Position numbers and translations under genes: made by a program
Notes under the pieces: generated by a model
Databases searched by the model: none
Told to the model about the DNA's origin: nothing
The model's input: the letters and a program-made list of their open reading frames with translations, nothing else
Shown: positions 35,750 through 46,262 of the stretch, piece by piece
How positions within the stretch are numbered: the stretch's first letter is position 1
Layout: every line of letters begins with the position of its first letter
Assembly: GCF_016920785.2 (NCBI RefSeq)
Contig: NW_024609837.1
Location: forward strand, 22,997,565 to 23,061,564
Length of the DNA stretch: 64,000 nt
Source of the DNA: Ixodes scapularis
Lineage: Eukaryota; Arthropoda; Arachnida; Ixodida; Ixodidae
Reading direction: 5' to 3'

Positions 35750-36059
35750 CACTCTAAAAAACACCCGTCCGTCTACTTCCCGCACAACACTCGGAAAGCC
35801 GATCAGCGCAACTTACGGAGGCAGCTCAGCGAATGACGATGCCGAAACATATGTTTAGACAGAAAAACGCAGTCTGAGTTGTGACATTAAGCAATGCAAA
35901 ACGTCACGCTTTCATTGCTTAATGTCACAACTCAGAGTGCGCTTTTTGGTCTAAACATATGTTTCGGCATCGTCATTCGCCGAGCTGCCTCCGTAAGTTG
36001 CGCTGATTGGGTCTCCGAGTGTTGTGCGGGAAAGTAGACGCACGGGCTTTTATACAGTG
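35750..36059. mobile_element. Near-perfect hairpin element, about 150-bp arms
   Basis: The left arm runs from CACTCTAAAAAACACCCG at 35750 and the right arm ends as the inverse of CACTGTATAAAAGCCCG at 36059. The inner 130 bases are almost identical, including CCGAAACATATGTTTAGAC and GAGTTGTGACATTAAGCAATG, and the loop is about 15 bases or less. No coding capacity exists. CACTG-type ends suggest a Tc1/mariner-type MITE, but a TA duplication is visible only on the right. A transcript across it would form a long double-stranded RNA. Confidence 0.8.
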
Positions 36060-37775
36060 TAGTGGGACTCGTGCATGAGAGCTGTTGAGTGTATAGGCGC
36101 CGACAAAGATACCGCTTCCGTTTTGCTCACGGGCTACCCGAGAAAAAGCAAAACATATTTGGGCTCACTCTACGACGGACTACAGACAGAGCTATAGGGG
36201 TCGCTAGCTCCAAACAGAAGCCAGTCAGAAACCCCGTAGTATATTGCACCGACGGCATGTATTGGACACACGCATATATGACGCGTCGGATCAACAACAC
36301 CCCGCGTGGTTTTTTAAATGAGCCGCGATTGGTTCTGATACGTATTCGTACCGTTGCATTCGCTGGCCTTTGTACACTATACATAGCACTGCGTATGGCA
36401 CGGCCATTGTTATCGCCGAATTTGCGTGCGCGTAGGTGCGCTCCTGTGAAATAAACACCGATAAATGGCTACTTCACGATCCATCATATATTGTATCAAA
36501 TAGCGTCGGAAATAAACGCCGAAAACCAGGCCTCCCCTGATAATCAATCGGTGGCACGCTAAAATGAAGTGAAAATAAAATATCAACGACGGAAAGCGTT
36601 TTTTTTTTTTTCGGTCCTAGGAACACGATGCAAAAGGCGGGAACCTTATAAACCACGCCCCAGGTTTGTTAAGCTGTCGCTCACATTCTCCACGCCCGCA
36701 ATAATTTCGAGTGTGTGCACGAAACATAATTTAAGACGAAGGATTCAAATCCGTCTTCGTGTCGGCTGCATACGTTTACGAACGTCTCAAACTAATCACT
36801 TTCGGCTTCGAACTCAAAAACAAAAAAAAATACATTTAAAAAACTGAAAAAGCGAGGGCGCTTAAAGTAACGTATTTATAGTGTATATATATATATATAA
36901 TTTTTAATCGGTATGTCTTAAAAGGAGCGGCTGTTTTAAACTCTAAAAGCATGCGCTCTTCGAAACCTTTTTTTTTTTTTTGTACATTGCCAAAACATGT
37001 TTTTTTCTTTTTAATTCCGAAGTTTTAATCGGTTGGTTCAGGTTTTTTTTTTGTTTTTTTTTTGTTTTGGTTTTTTTGTAGGGAGCGGTTGCTAGCTCTC
37101 GCAAAGCCGCTGTTCTCCGAAGTGCTCTCTCTTTCGTACATTGAAAAAAATATATATATATATAAATTTTTGCTCTCCAGAAAAAAAAGAAATGAGATAG
37201 AAGAGAGCAGGCAGCGCAGCCTGTACTAACTTGAGCGAAGACGCAGTAGAAGCAAGCGTGCACGAAACAAGAAAACAAGAAGAGTTTCGAAATTAATGAC
37301 GCTGATAATGATCATGCAGGATCCGCCCGGCTCAGCCCAGCCAAGGCGACTTGCTATCGCCACAGAACAAAACGCAAAATCCAATAACAAAGAGAACAAA
37401 AAGAAAAAGAAGCGGAGGTGAGAAAAGAACAAAAACAAAGCGTAAAAAAAATGTTTTTTTTTCTTAATCGTTTTTAGTGAGTTCATCGAACAATGCGAGA
37501 CATTATGTGACGAGCTACTTATGGCGTTAAATACCTGGTATATCATTTTTTCTCGTTCAAGATTTTTTTGCTTTGTTTATAATTTGTTTCGTTTACGAAT
37601 ACTACAGCTGGCCTCAAGCCTGTACCATAAAACAAGTATGCTACAGTAAATATTCTGCAGTCGAGTAAAGTATGCACCCTGCAACGAACAGACAGTACGA
37701 TATCGAGCCATAATCCACCAGCTTTAACTCAACAAAATAAAAAAAATGAATTTTACAGCAACATGTCGACATCAC
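36060..37775. other. Non-coding DNA, low-complexity AT-rich in part
   Basis: No gene is recognised. Short TA runs lie at about 36883-36899 and 37148-37163; T-rich runs at 36967-37075. Confidence 0.5.
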
Positions 37776-37779
37776 ATAT

Positions 37780-38160
37780 TGTCACGGGTGGTGACTAATA
37801 AACAAGAAATAAACAGGAATAAATAACGTTTAATGTGGCGAACTTGTGCCAAAAAATAAAGAAGGAGACAGAAGAAAGCAGAGCGTCGCGGGCGTCGAAG
37901 TCGGCGTGTCAGCAGAATCGAGCGCTAGGGCGAGACTGACTCGACAAGGTCGCGGGCGGCCTCTTATCTAGAGTGCGCCGCTATCTCGAAGATTCGGCGA
38001 AAGCGGTTCGAGCGTCGCGTGATCGGGGCGGGAATGAACACGTACTTTCTAGAAAACAAAAGCAGGGATAAATGATAGAAGTTACGTGCGGTACATGAAT
38101 AAACGGGAACTTTCTAGAGGACTGTGACCGAGCGTTTCTTTCTCAGCCTTGCGCGCGGCA
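37780..38160 (-). repeat. 3' LTR of the Ty3/gypsy element
   Basis: It is identical to the 5' LTR, which is 5456 bases away. It is preceded on the minus strand by the polypurine tract. AATAAA-type words in this copy could serve as polyadenylation signals, but I could not choose among them. Confidence 0.95.
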
Positions 38161-38175
38161 TTACTCCCCCCTTTA
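38161..38175 (-). other. Polypurine tract of the Ty3/gypsy element
   Basis: The minus strand reads AAAGGGGGGAGTAA directly before the 3' LTR. This is the expected position for the primer of plus-strand DNA synthesis. Confidence 0.8.
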
Positions 38176-38267
38176 AAAGTGCATCGCCCCGATGCAGTGT
38201 AAAAGAAATCAAAATAAAAAAGAACGATAAACTAAAGAGTCTTTTGGAGCACAAAAGGTCCACAGTC

Positions 38268-41200
38268 CTATCGAGCGTAGTACGGCTTCAGGCGCACGAC
38301 GTGGACGACCTCAGGTCGTGGTGGGCGGCGTGACGATGTTCGTGTTCCGTCGGGCATCACCTCGTAGTTCAGCTCGCCGAGGCGACGAAGCACCTTGTAT
38401 GGTCCAAAGTACCGTTTCAGCAGTTTCTCACTGAGGCCGCGGCGACGGATGGGCGTCCAAACCCACACCCTGTCTCCGGGCTGGAAGTGAACGTCCCTGC
38501 GACGAAGGTTGTAGCGGCCCGCGTCGGCACGTTGCTGGTCTTGAATCCTGAGTCGGGCGAGCTGGCGGACTTCTTCGGCCCGTTGAGCAACCACCTGGGC
38601 GTCGTCGCTCTCACTGTCAGCTGGCTCATGGGGCAGCATCGCGTCCAGCATGGTCGTTACTTTGCGCCCATGCACCAGTTGAAAGGGCGTCACTCCGGTG
38701 GTCTCTTGTACGGCCGTGTTGTAGGCAAATGTGACGTACGGCAACACCTCGTCCCATGTCTTGTGCTCCACGTCGACGTACATGGAGATCATGTCGGCGA
38801 TGGTTTTGTTGAGTCTCTCCGTCAGCCCGTTGGTCTGCGGGTGGTACGCCGTGGTGCGACGATGGCTGGTGTGGCTGAGACGAAGGACTTCTTGCGTCAG
38901 CTGGGCCATGAATGATGATCCACGGTCTGAGATCAGGACTTCGGGAGCGCCGTGCCGGAGGACAATGGACTCGATGAAAAACTTGGCGACTTCAACAGCC
39001 GTTCCTGATGGAAGGGCTTTTGTCTCGGCGTACCGCGTGAGATAATCGGTTGCGACGATTATCCATCGGTTTCCTTGCGTCGACGGTGGGAAAGGTCCGA
39101 GTAAATCCATACCGATTTGCTGGAATGGGGCAGATGGCGGCGCAATAGGCTGAAGAAGTCCTGCCGGTCTCGTCGGTGGCTTCTTCCTTCGTTGACACTC
39201 GTGGCAAGATCGGGTGTACTGGTGTACTGTCTTCGCAAGCTTGGGCCAGTAGTACTTTTCGCGTATCCTCGCAAGAGTCCTGCTGTAACCAAGGTGTCCC
39301 GCCGTCGGGTCATCGTGGCAGGCTTGAAAAATTTCTTCTCGAAGACTGGAAGGGATCACCAACAGCCACGCCGTGTTGCTGTCGCTGAAGTTCTCCTTGT
39401 ACAGTACGCCTTGTCGGATGGAGAAGGTTGGCAGTGTTCGAACAAAACCGCGGGGAACGGCGCTTTCTTGCCCCTCTAGGTGTTCGATGAGTGCTCGCAG
39501 CTCAGGGTCGTCTCGTTGGAGTGCTGCCATGTCGCTTACATCCAGAGCGCCGAGGAAACACTCATCGTCGTCCTCTTTGGTGCAGGCAGGACCGGCCTCG
39601 ACTGGGGCCCTTGACAGGCAGTCGGCGTCATTGTGCTTCCGGCCGGACTTGTACACCACGGCCATGTCGAACTCCTGCAGTCGTAGGCTCCACCGAGCGA
39701 GGCGTCCGGAGGGGTCCTTCAGATTCGCCAGCCAGCAGAGCGAGTGGTGGTCTGTGACCACGCGAAAAGAACTTCCATACAAATATGGGCGAAACTTTGT
39801 TATTGCCCATACGACAGCGAGGCACTCCTTTTCGGTCGTTGAATAGTTCCTCTCCGCTTTAGACAGCATCCGACTTGCATATGCGATAACTCGCTCGGCT
39901 CCGTCCTGCACTTGGACTAGTACCGCACCCAGTCCGGTGTTACTGGCGTCGGTGTGGATCTCGGTTTCAGCAAACTGGTCGAAATGGCCAAGAATCGGGG
40001 GCGTCTGGAGTCTTCGTTTGAGCTCGTCGAATGACCTCTGGTGTTCTTCTGTCCACTCGAACTTTACGGCGTCCTTCGTGAGGTGTGTCAGCGGTGCGGA
40101 TAGCTTGGCGAAGTCTCGAACAAAGCGCCTGTAGTAGGCACAGAGTCCGAGAAATCTTCTCACGGCCTTCTTGTCAGACGGCGGCGTAAATGCAGCTACG
40201 GCGCGGGTCTTCTCGGGGTCAGGTAGAACACCCTTGTTGTTCACGACGTGGCCAAGGAACTTTAGTTCCCCATAGGCGAACCGACACTTTGTTGGCTTGA
40301 GTGACAGGCCGGCGGTCTTGATGGCTTGAAGCACGGCTCGAAGTCGTCTGAGGTGTTCGTCGAAATCTCGTGAGAATACCACGACATCGTCCAGGTAGAC
40401 GAGGCAGCTCTGCCATTTCAGACCTGCCAGCACGGTGTCCATGACGCGCTGGAAGGTGGCTGGTGCTGTACAAAGTCCGAACGGCATCACTTTGAATTCG
40501 TATAGTCCGTCGGGAGTGACGAAGGCAGTTTTCTCCCGGTCACGTTCGTCGACTTCAATCTGCCAATAACCACTCTTCAGGTCCATCGACGAAAAATATC
40601 GGGAGTGGCGCAGTCGGTCTAACGTATCATCGATGCGGGGGAGCGGATAGACGTCCTTCTTTGTCACGGCGTTCAGTCGACGATAGTCCACGCAGAACCG
40701 CAGGGTTCCGTCCTTCTTCTTTACAAGTACGACTGGGGACGCCCATGGGCTCCTTGAGGGTTGAATGATGTCGTCGTCGAGCATCTCCTGGACTTGATCT
40801 TGAATCACTTTCCTTTCCTTTAAGGAGACCCGATACGGCGACTGGTGGACAGGAAGTGCGTCGTCGTCGGTAACAATGCGATGTTTCGCCATTGGTGTTT
40901 GGCGAATCTTTGATGTCGTGGCAAAACAGTCACTGTATTCGGCAAGGAGATCAATCAGTTGCCGGCGCTTCGTAGCTGGGAGCTCGGGGTCAATGTCGAG
41001 CGGCGGCGGCGTCGTGCTTTTCTGCTGTGGTGACGAGGTTTCCTCGGAGATTGCGGTGACCACCGCTGGCGCTTGAAGCTCCTCGACGTGGCCCACGGTG
41101 GTACCCTTCGTTAGGTGCTGCGGCTCCTCTCGAAAGTTCGTCACAAGAACAGTTGTACGTCTTTCTTGGAGATCCGTTACGCCTCTTGCGACGCCAATTC

Positions 41201-41824
41201 CTTTTTCGAGGAGCAGTTGGACGCTGCCTTCCAGAAGAGCTTCACCGTGCATGGCGGCGTCGGCCATAACGGTGACGAAAACACTCGACCGCGGCGGTAG
41301 GTTCACATGGTCGGCGATAACTCGGATCGCGGTTGATGTTGTGTTGGTCTCTACCGGCGGTAAAACAGGTTTCCGCAGCGTCAACTGGTTTGCCCCGAGG
41401 TCGATGACGGCGCCATACTCGCAGAGAAAGTCCATTCCGAGGATAACGTCCCTCGAACAGTCTTGCAGAACGACGAACTTCACAGGGCACGTTTCACCGT
41501 GGATCTCGACGCGAGCAGTGCATCTCCCGACTGGCGTGATGAGATGTCCTCCGGCGGTTCGTATTTGGGGTCCATCCCACGGCGTCATGACTTTTCGCAG
41601 GCGGCGAGAGAGCCTCCCACTCAAGACTGAGTAGTCTGCTCCGGTGTCCACGAGTGCGGATGAGTCGAGGCCGTCAATAACAACGTTTAAGTTGTTGGAC
41701 ACCGAAGCAGGAGCGTCGTTGTGATGCGTATCGTCGGGAGAGTGGGAACGCTCCGTCGTTCGTGGAGGCTCTTTACGTCGGTCGTCTTCGGCAACTCCAC
41801 CTCCAGGGGCTGCCGCGCCTAGTT
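38268..41824 (-). CDS. pol: Pol polyprotein: protease, RT, RNase H, integrase
   Basis: The frame is open from the gag frameshift site to the stop near 38268, about 1185 codons. No in-frame ATG is needed, and the first residue of the distinctive part is a GTG codon at 41702. Counted from 41702, the aspartic protease motif DTGA is at residues 19-22. Reverse transcriptase follows, with its catalytic YLDD at about 435. RNase H has TDAS at about 582. The integrase has an H2C2 zinc finger (H near 793, then CHEC), then the DDE triad with D near 864, D near 924 and E near 961, the last two about 35 residues apart as in active integrases. A C-terminal YFGPYKV matches the GPY/F module. All key residues are present. 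The product should be processed by its own protease into the enzymes that copy and insert the element. Confidence 0.93.
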
Positions 41825-41828
41825 TCCC
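41814..41828 (-). promoter_or_regulatory. Predicted -1 ribosomal frameshift site between gag and pol
   Basis: In the gag frame the minus strand reads G GGA AAC followed at once by TAG. GGGAAAC fits the X XXY YYZ slippery rule exactly. The pol frame is the -1 frame and is open from here. Eight bases after the heptamer a 23-base sequence (41813-41791) can form a small hairpin with arms GCAGCCCC and GGAGTTGC, seven of eight positions pairing if a G-T pair is allowed. A hairpin after a 5- to 9-base spacer is the usual stimulator. Confidence 0.8.
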
Positions 41829-43210
41829 CGGCGAGGAGCGAGGGGCGACAGGCTTTCACGTCGGGGTCGGTGCATCGGCGAAGCTGGACGTCGCGGTGAC
41901 GGCGACCGGAACTCTCGGCGGGACGCAGGCTCGGGGGACTGGGGTCGTCGCAGGTACTCGTCGATCTCCCGAGGGCGTTCACCATACCGGGGGCGCGGGT
42001 CGCTTGGGTGGAATCCGCGCAGCCCTAGTCGACGGTATGGGCATCGGCGGTAGGTGTGGTCTGCCTCCCCGCAGTGGAAGCACAGAGGGCGTCGGTCGGG
42101 CGTTCGCCACACATCGGTCTTCCGGGGTGCACGGGGCTCCTGGCTGGCGTACTGGGGCTGGTCGTCGTGGCGTCGGTCGTGCTGCGGCGCAGGAGACTGG
42201 CGTCGGGGCGGCGCGACATAGGCGCGAGGAGGAGGCGGTGGCCGTCGGGCCACTGCGGCGTAAGTTAGCGCGGGTTCTTCGGAGACTGCTGCGCTGATGG
42301 GAGCCTCTGGTTGAATGGCTCTCTGCACCTCTTCCCGCACGACCTCAGCGATGGAGAGCGAAGCTGGTCGGTCGGCGGCGGGTAGTAGCTTTCGCAGCTC
42401 CTCCCGGACGACGTCGCGAATGATCTCGCGAATGCTTGGGATGCTGGACCCAAGGTCGCAAGCGGACGGCGGAACCGCGCTGACGCCGGGTAGCCTCTGG
42501 TAGTGGCTGGCTCGGGCTTGCAGGGCACGCTCGATGTTCGTTGCCTCGGCGACAAAATCTTCGACAGTTGTCGGAGGGCTGCGGACAAGGCCACCAAAGA
42601 TGTTTTCTCTCACGCCCCGCATGAGGATTCGTAGCTTCTTCTCCTCTGTAGCCCGAGGGTCGGCGCGGGCGCTCAGGCGCAGGACGTCCTCTACGAAGCC
42701 GGTGACACTCTCGTTGGGGCCCTGGGTTCTGGTTCGCAGTAGGTCCTCGGCTCTCTCTCGGCGGTGGTGGTTGATGAAGGTAGCCTTGAGATCGTTCTTG
42801 AAAATGTCCCACGACGTCAGGGAGGACTCATGATTCTCGTACCAGTGCTTGGCAGTCCTCTCAAGCGAAAAATAGACATTGTGTAGGCGCTGCTCGTCTG
42901 TCCAGCAATTGTGGCGGGCAACGCGTTCATACTGGTCAATCCAGTCTTCGACGTCTTCGTACTGCTCGCCGTGGAATGGAGCCGGTGTCCGAGGAGCGAC
43001 GGGTAGGTAGACGACGGCAGGAGCGGCGGGCGTCTGCGACTGGTTGGCCATCGTCGGCTGCCTGGTCCTGGGTGGTAAAGGTCCGTATTCCGGGTGTAGC
43101 CCTTGGGTTCGGCGACTTGATCGAGTCTCGATCTGGTCTTCGTTGGGTCCTCGGGAGCTTGGGTTCGGACTTGCAGTGCGGGAACTTGGGGGGCTGCGCT
43201 GCACGAACAT
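41819..43210 (-). CDS. gag: Gag polyprotein, Ty3/gypsy
   Basis: A 463-codon frame runs from the first ATG at 43210; a second ATG at codon 54 (MANQSQ) may be the real start because the region before it is low in conserved features. Residues about 80-240 have the retrotransposon Gag capsid pattern, with W-x-x-Y and WENH-like aromatic positions. Residues about 240-370 are proline- and arginine-rich. A single CCHC zinc knuckle, CFHCGEADHTYRRC, lies at about residues 377-390 and would bind the genomic RNA. The C-terminus is arginine- and serine-rich. Gag forms the virus-like particle in the cytoplasm. The stop codon TAG follows directly on a GGGAAAC heptamer, tying this gene to pol by -1 frameshifting. 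No stop or frameshift was found within it. Confidence 0.92.
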   Translation of the reverse strand: MFVQRSPPSSRTASPNPSSRGPNEDQIETRSSRRTQGLHPEYGPLPPRTRQPTMANQSQTPAAPAVVYLPVAPRTPAPFHGEQYEDVEDWIDQYERVARHNCWTDEQRLHNVYFSLERTAKHWYENHESSLTSWDIFKNDLKATFINHHRRERAEDLLRTRTQGPNESVTGFVEDVLRLSARADPRATEEKKLRILMRGVRENIFGGLVRSPPTTVEDFVAEATNIERALQARASHYQRLPGVSAVPPSACDLGSSIPSIREIIRDVVREELRKLLPAADRPASLSIAEVVREEVQRAIQPEAPISAAVSEEPALTYAAVARRPPPPPRAYVAPPRRQSPAPQHDRRHDDQPQYASQEPRAPRKTDVWRTPDRRPLCFHCGEADHTYRRCPYRRLGLRGFHPSDPRPRYGERPREIDEYLRRPQSPEPASRREFRSPSPRRPASPMHRPRRESLSPLAPRRGN

Positions 43211-43214
43211 GCGG

Positions 43215-43232
43215 TACCCCGCACCTCCACCA
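43215..43232 (-). other. Primer-binding site of the Ty3/gypsy element
   Basis: Three bases inside the 5' LTR the minus strand reads TGGTGGAGGTGCGGGGTA. It starts with TGG, complementary to a tRNA CCA end. The complement CACCTCCACCA looks like the 3' end of an alanine-type tRNA, but I cannot be sure of the isoacceptor. Confidence 0.7.
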
Positions 43233-43235
43233 AAA

Positions 43236-43616
43236 TGTCACGGGTGGTGACTAATAAACAAGAAATAAACAGGAATAAATAACGTTTAATGTGGCGAACT
43301 TGTGCCAAAAAATAAAGAAGGAGACAGAAGAAAGCAGAGCGTCGCGGGCGTCGAAGTCGGCGTGTCAGCAGAATCGAGCGCTAGGGCGAGACTGACTCGA
43401 CAAGGTCGCGGGCGGCCTCTTATCTAGAGTGCGCCGCTATCTCGAAGATTCGGCGAAAGCGGTTCGAGCGTCGCGTGATCGGGGCGGGAATGAACACGTA
43501 CTTTCTAGAAAACAAAAGCAGGGATAAATGATAGAAGTTACGTGCGGTACATGAATAAACGGGAACTTTCTAGAGGACTGTGACCGAGCGTTTCTTTCTC
43601 AGCCTTGCGCGCGGCA
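43236..43616 (-). repeat. 5' LTR of the Ty3/gypsy element
   Basis: On the minus strand the LTR begins TGCCGCGCGC and ends CCCGTGACA, giving the expected TG and CA ends. It matches the copy at 37780-38160 along its whole length. Both borders are fixed by loss of identity outside and by the ATAT target duplication. Confidence 0.95.
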
Positions 43617-43620
43617 ATAT

Positions 43621-44985
43621 TATCCTGGCTGCACGCAAAATATCACAAGTCGCGATGCGTCTCCGTAGGTATATTTACGTCAGAACAATCTCCGCAACCT
43701 TAATCACTGACAGCTCTTGGAAAAGGAAATGTCAACAAAGCAAGGTTGCGGCACTGCAAAAGAACAACGCAGCTAGCAAGAACTCAATGAAGTCCCTTTT
43801 ACGTATATTATTTAAACAGTTTAGTTTCGAACACCAATGTTTAGCAACAACGCATATCCACCGATCATACGAAACTGTGGTCACTGGGGCGGGGCGTGTC
43901 CCGACCGTCTGGCAACCAATCAGATTGCTTCATTAGCCGATAAGAACACTGCAGAGCCAATCACGAAGCAAGAAGCGGAAATATCGTAAGCCACGTCCAG
44001 CGTTCGTTGGGCTCTCTGTGAGTAGGGCAGTTTTCATCATAAGCTTTTAGCTGTAAAAGCAGAGCAATAAGAAGCGTCGCGCTCCTTATGCCTTAAGCCA
44101 AGGTCACATGGCTCGCACCATCATACAAAATACAGTCTGCAAACAAAAGTCACAGCAATATCTACGGTTCGAAAGCCACGTGCCAATCTTTTATCCTTGA
44201 ACTCATTGCCATGCGGCATTCGAAGCCCGGATCTCGCGGCGACTCGCGTTCGAACCTGTTTGCAGACTATTTTTAGTATGACGGTACACATCGCGACACT
44301 GTTAGCGCGAACACGACATCGGCGCATTTTCGCGTTTTACTTCTAAATAGCGCTAGCGAGCACGAAAATTTATCGCTTACATTATAGAAATAAATGAGCT
44401 TTTTCCGTAGCAATAATAACTCGGATGACATCCCTTGGTTTCAAAGAGAAATACTGCAAAAAAACGGTCATTGCCCGTTCGCGCTAACAGTGTCGCGCTC
44501 TGTACAAGCAGTGTGACCCCGACATTACCGATATCGGCCAGTTCGCATCACACCACGAGCGCACATGCGTGAACTGTGCCACGTTCAAGAATAAACTTGT
44601 AAGTAAAGATGTCACCTTAACGTTCTAGGAAAAAGAAAACGCAGCTGATAGGCATGTCAAATACAATTTGTCAGTAACTGTTCCGTACTTAAGCTCCGCG
44701 AATTCTCTACAAAGCAACATACTTTGCGCGTGTGACACACTCCTGATGATTACCTGACTCTTCGGAAAATTGTGTCTGTGCTGCAGAAAAAAAAAATCAG
44801 CTGATGCAGCACAGGCAGGAGATGGTACAACATCAAATTAACGGTGAATTAATTGAAAGGGAATCTGCCATATACGCTGGTTTGGGTTCCCCAAAGAGCT
44901 CGGGGCTTCGGACTGCGCATGAGCGAAACTCCGCTTGCGCGGGGTGGCGCCACAAAATGCTCGGGGACTCAAAGCGTTAGGGCCC
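43621..44985. other. Non-coding DNA with two short inverted-repeat pairs
   Basis: No gene is recognised. An inverted pair at about 44113-44147 and 44262-44288 shares AGTCTGCAAACA and its inverse. A second, perfect 20-base pair (GCGACACTGTTAGCGCGAAC) lies at about 44293-44312 and 44478-44497. They may be the arms of two small, adjoining or nested MITEs. Confidence 0.5.
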
Positions 44986-45027
44986 CGCCACTAACTTGTC
45001 ACACTAAAGTGTGACAAGTTAGTGGCG
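44986..45027. repeat. Palindrome across the left border of the second gypsy element
   Basis: Bases 44986-45004 are the exact inverse of 45009-45027, with spacer TAAA. The right arm contains the first 18 bases of the 5' LTR, so the flank holds an inverted copy of the LTR start. Confidence 0.95.
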
Positions 45028-45213
45028 CCCTCCTCCAGTCCGCCCGTCTGCGGCCGCCTGGCTCGGCGGGCAACATTGTCTACCACACCAATAAACGCCG
45101 TTGAGCGCACGCGCTCCGGTCAGACATCGTCCACCCTCACAACCAGGCTGCGTGTCGTCTCTCCTCGGCGGGTGCTTCGGCCCCTTCGTCCACGTTCGAG
45201 AAAGATCGTGACA
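45010..45213 (+). repeat. 5' LTR of the defective gypsy element
   Basis: It begins TGTGACAAGTT and ends GATCGTGACA. AATAAA lies at about 45090-45095, the likely polyadenylation signal. It is short for a gypsy LTR. Confidence 0.9.
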
Positions 45214-45229
45214 CTGGCGACGAGGAACC

Positions 45230-46262
45230 GTGGCACTGGAGGCTACCAACGTGCACGGTTCGGCCCACGCCGCCGAGAGAGTCGGAACAGCGCACCCCGC
45301 TCCTGTCGCCATGCCGCTGTACGGGAGGCTCGAGCCGTTCGAGGGAGATGGGTCCGCCTGGCCTGTCTACGAAGAACTAGTCCACGTGTTCTTCCGGGCG
45401 AACGACACGCCCGGGGTGAAACAACGGGACATCTTCTTGGCCAGCTGCGGGACCCGCGTCTTCAGCCTCCTTCTCGACCTCCTCAAGCCGGCCACGCCGC
45501 ACGTTAAAACGCTGGGTGAGCTGCTCGCCACGCTGCGCTCGCACTTCAGCCCGGCGCCGTCCACGCTGATGGAGCGGTTCCGCTTCAACAACCGGAGCCG
45601 CCAGCGACGAGGTGCTCGCTAACCCTCGTCGCTGCGCTACGAGGGTTAGCGAGCACCTGCGCCTTCGGCGACCAGTTGGACTCGCTACTCCGGGACCGGT
45701 TCGTCTGCGGCATCAACAACCCTGCCATGCAGACGCGACTCCTGGAGCTCCCCGACCCCTCGCTGGACGACGCGGTGAAGGCAGCGCTGGCGATGGAAGC
45801 AGCAGCGAAGGACGCCAGCGAGATAGCGCGTGCGGCCGGCTCACCGTCGACGGAAGCGGCGGTAAACAAGATGGCGACAAGGAGCGGTGCCTGCAGCCGC
45901 TGCGGTGCTGCCCACTCCCCCTCACAGTGCCAGTTCGTCCAAGCACAGTGCTTCACGTGCGGGAGAACTGGGCACCTCGCACGTGTCTGCCGAGGGGGGA
46001 GGACGAGCGGCGGCCAGCAGCAGCAGCAGCCTGGTTCAAGCCCGGGTTCCAGTCAAGCCCGCGGCCAGGGTGGTCGTCGCAAGAGAACGCGGCGGGGACG
46101 AGCGGCACCAGGTCCGGGTATCTCTTCAGCCAGGGTCCACGTCGTGGCCGACGAGCCGCAGATCTTCGACGTGTGGCATTTGAATAAACTTTCGTCTGTG
46201 CCACCTTACTTGGTGTCTGTTGAGATCTGCGGCCACCCCATCACCATGGAGCTGGACACATG
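45230..46262 (+). pseudogene. gag: Broken gag of the second gypsy element
   Basis: The first part (to 45622) encodes a Gag-like capsid start with an RFRFNNRSRQ block. It stops in a perfect 20-bp palindrome at 45610-45658. The second part, in another frame, begins right after the palindrome (readable from about 45630) with a CAFGD and LLRDRFVCGI block typical of Gag. It then has an alanine-rich region and a CCHC knuckle, CFTCGRTGHLARVC, at about 45948-45989, preceded by a second cysteine pair. Serine-, glutamine- and arginine-rich sequence follows to the protease. The frame change at the palindrome inactivates the gene as it stands. Confidence 0.8.
45610..45658. repeat. Perfect 20-bp-arm palindrome at the gag break
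   Basis: Bases 45610-45629 are the exact inverse of 45639-45658, separated by the nine bases CGCTGCGCT. The gag reading frame changes and meets a TAA inside the left arm. Confidence 0.95.

Larger units (their letters stand above)
37780..43616 (-). mobile_element. Complete young Ty3/gypsy LTR retrotransposon, 5837 bp
   Basis: Two 381-bp LTRs, identical on my reading, bound an interior with gag and pol on the minus strand. ATAT is duplicated at the insertion site (37776-37779 and 43617-43620). The order from the 5' LTR is: primer-binding site, gag, a -1 frameshift site, then pol with protease, reverse transcriptase, RNase H and integrase, then a polypurine tract and the 3' LTR. RT before integrase places it in Ty3/gypsy. 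No envelope gene is present. Identical LTRs and undamaged frames indicate very recent insertion and possible present activity. Confidence 0.95.

Noticed and set aside
37776..43620. Envelope gene, which would make the gypsy element an errantivirus
   Set aside because: Only about 90 bases separate the pol stop codon from the 3' polypurine tract, so there is no room for env.
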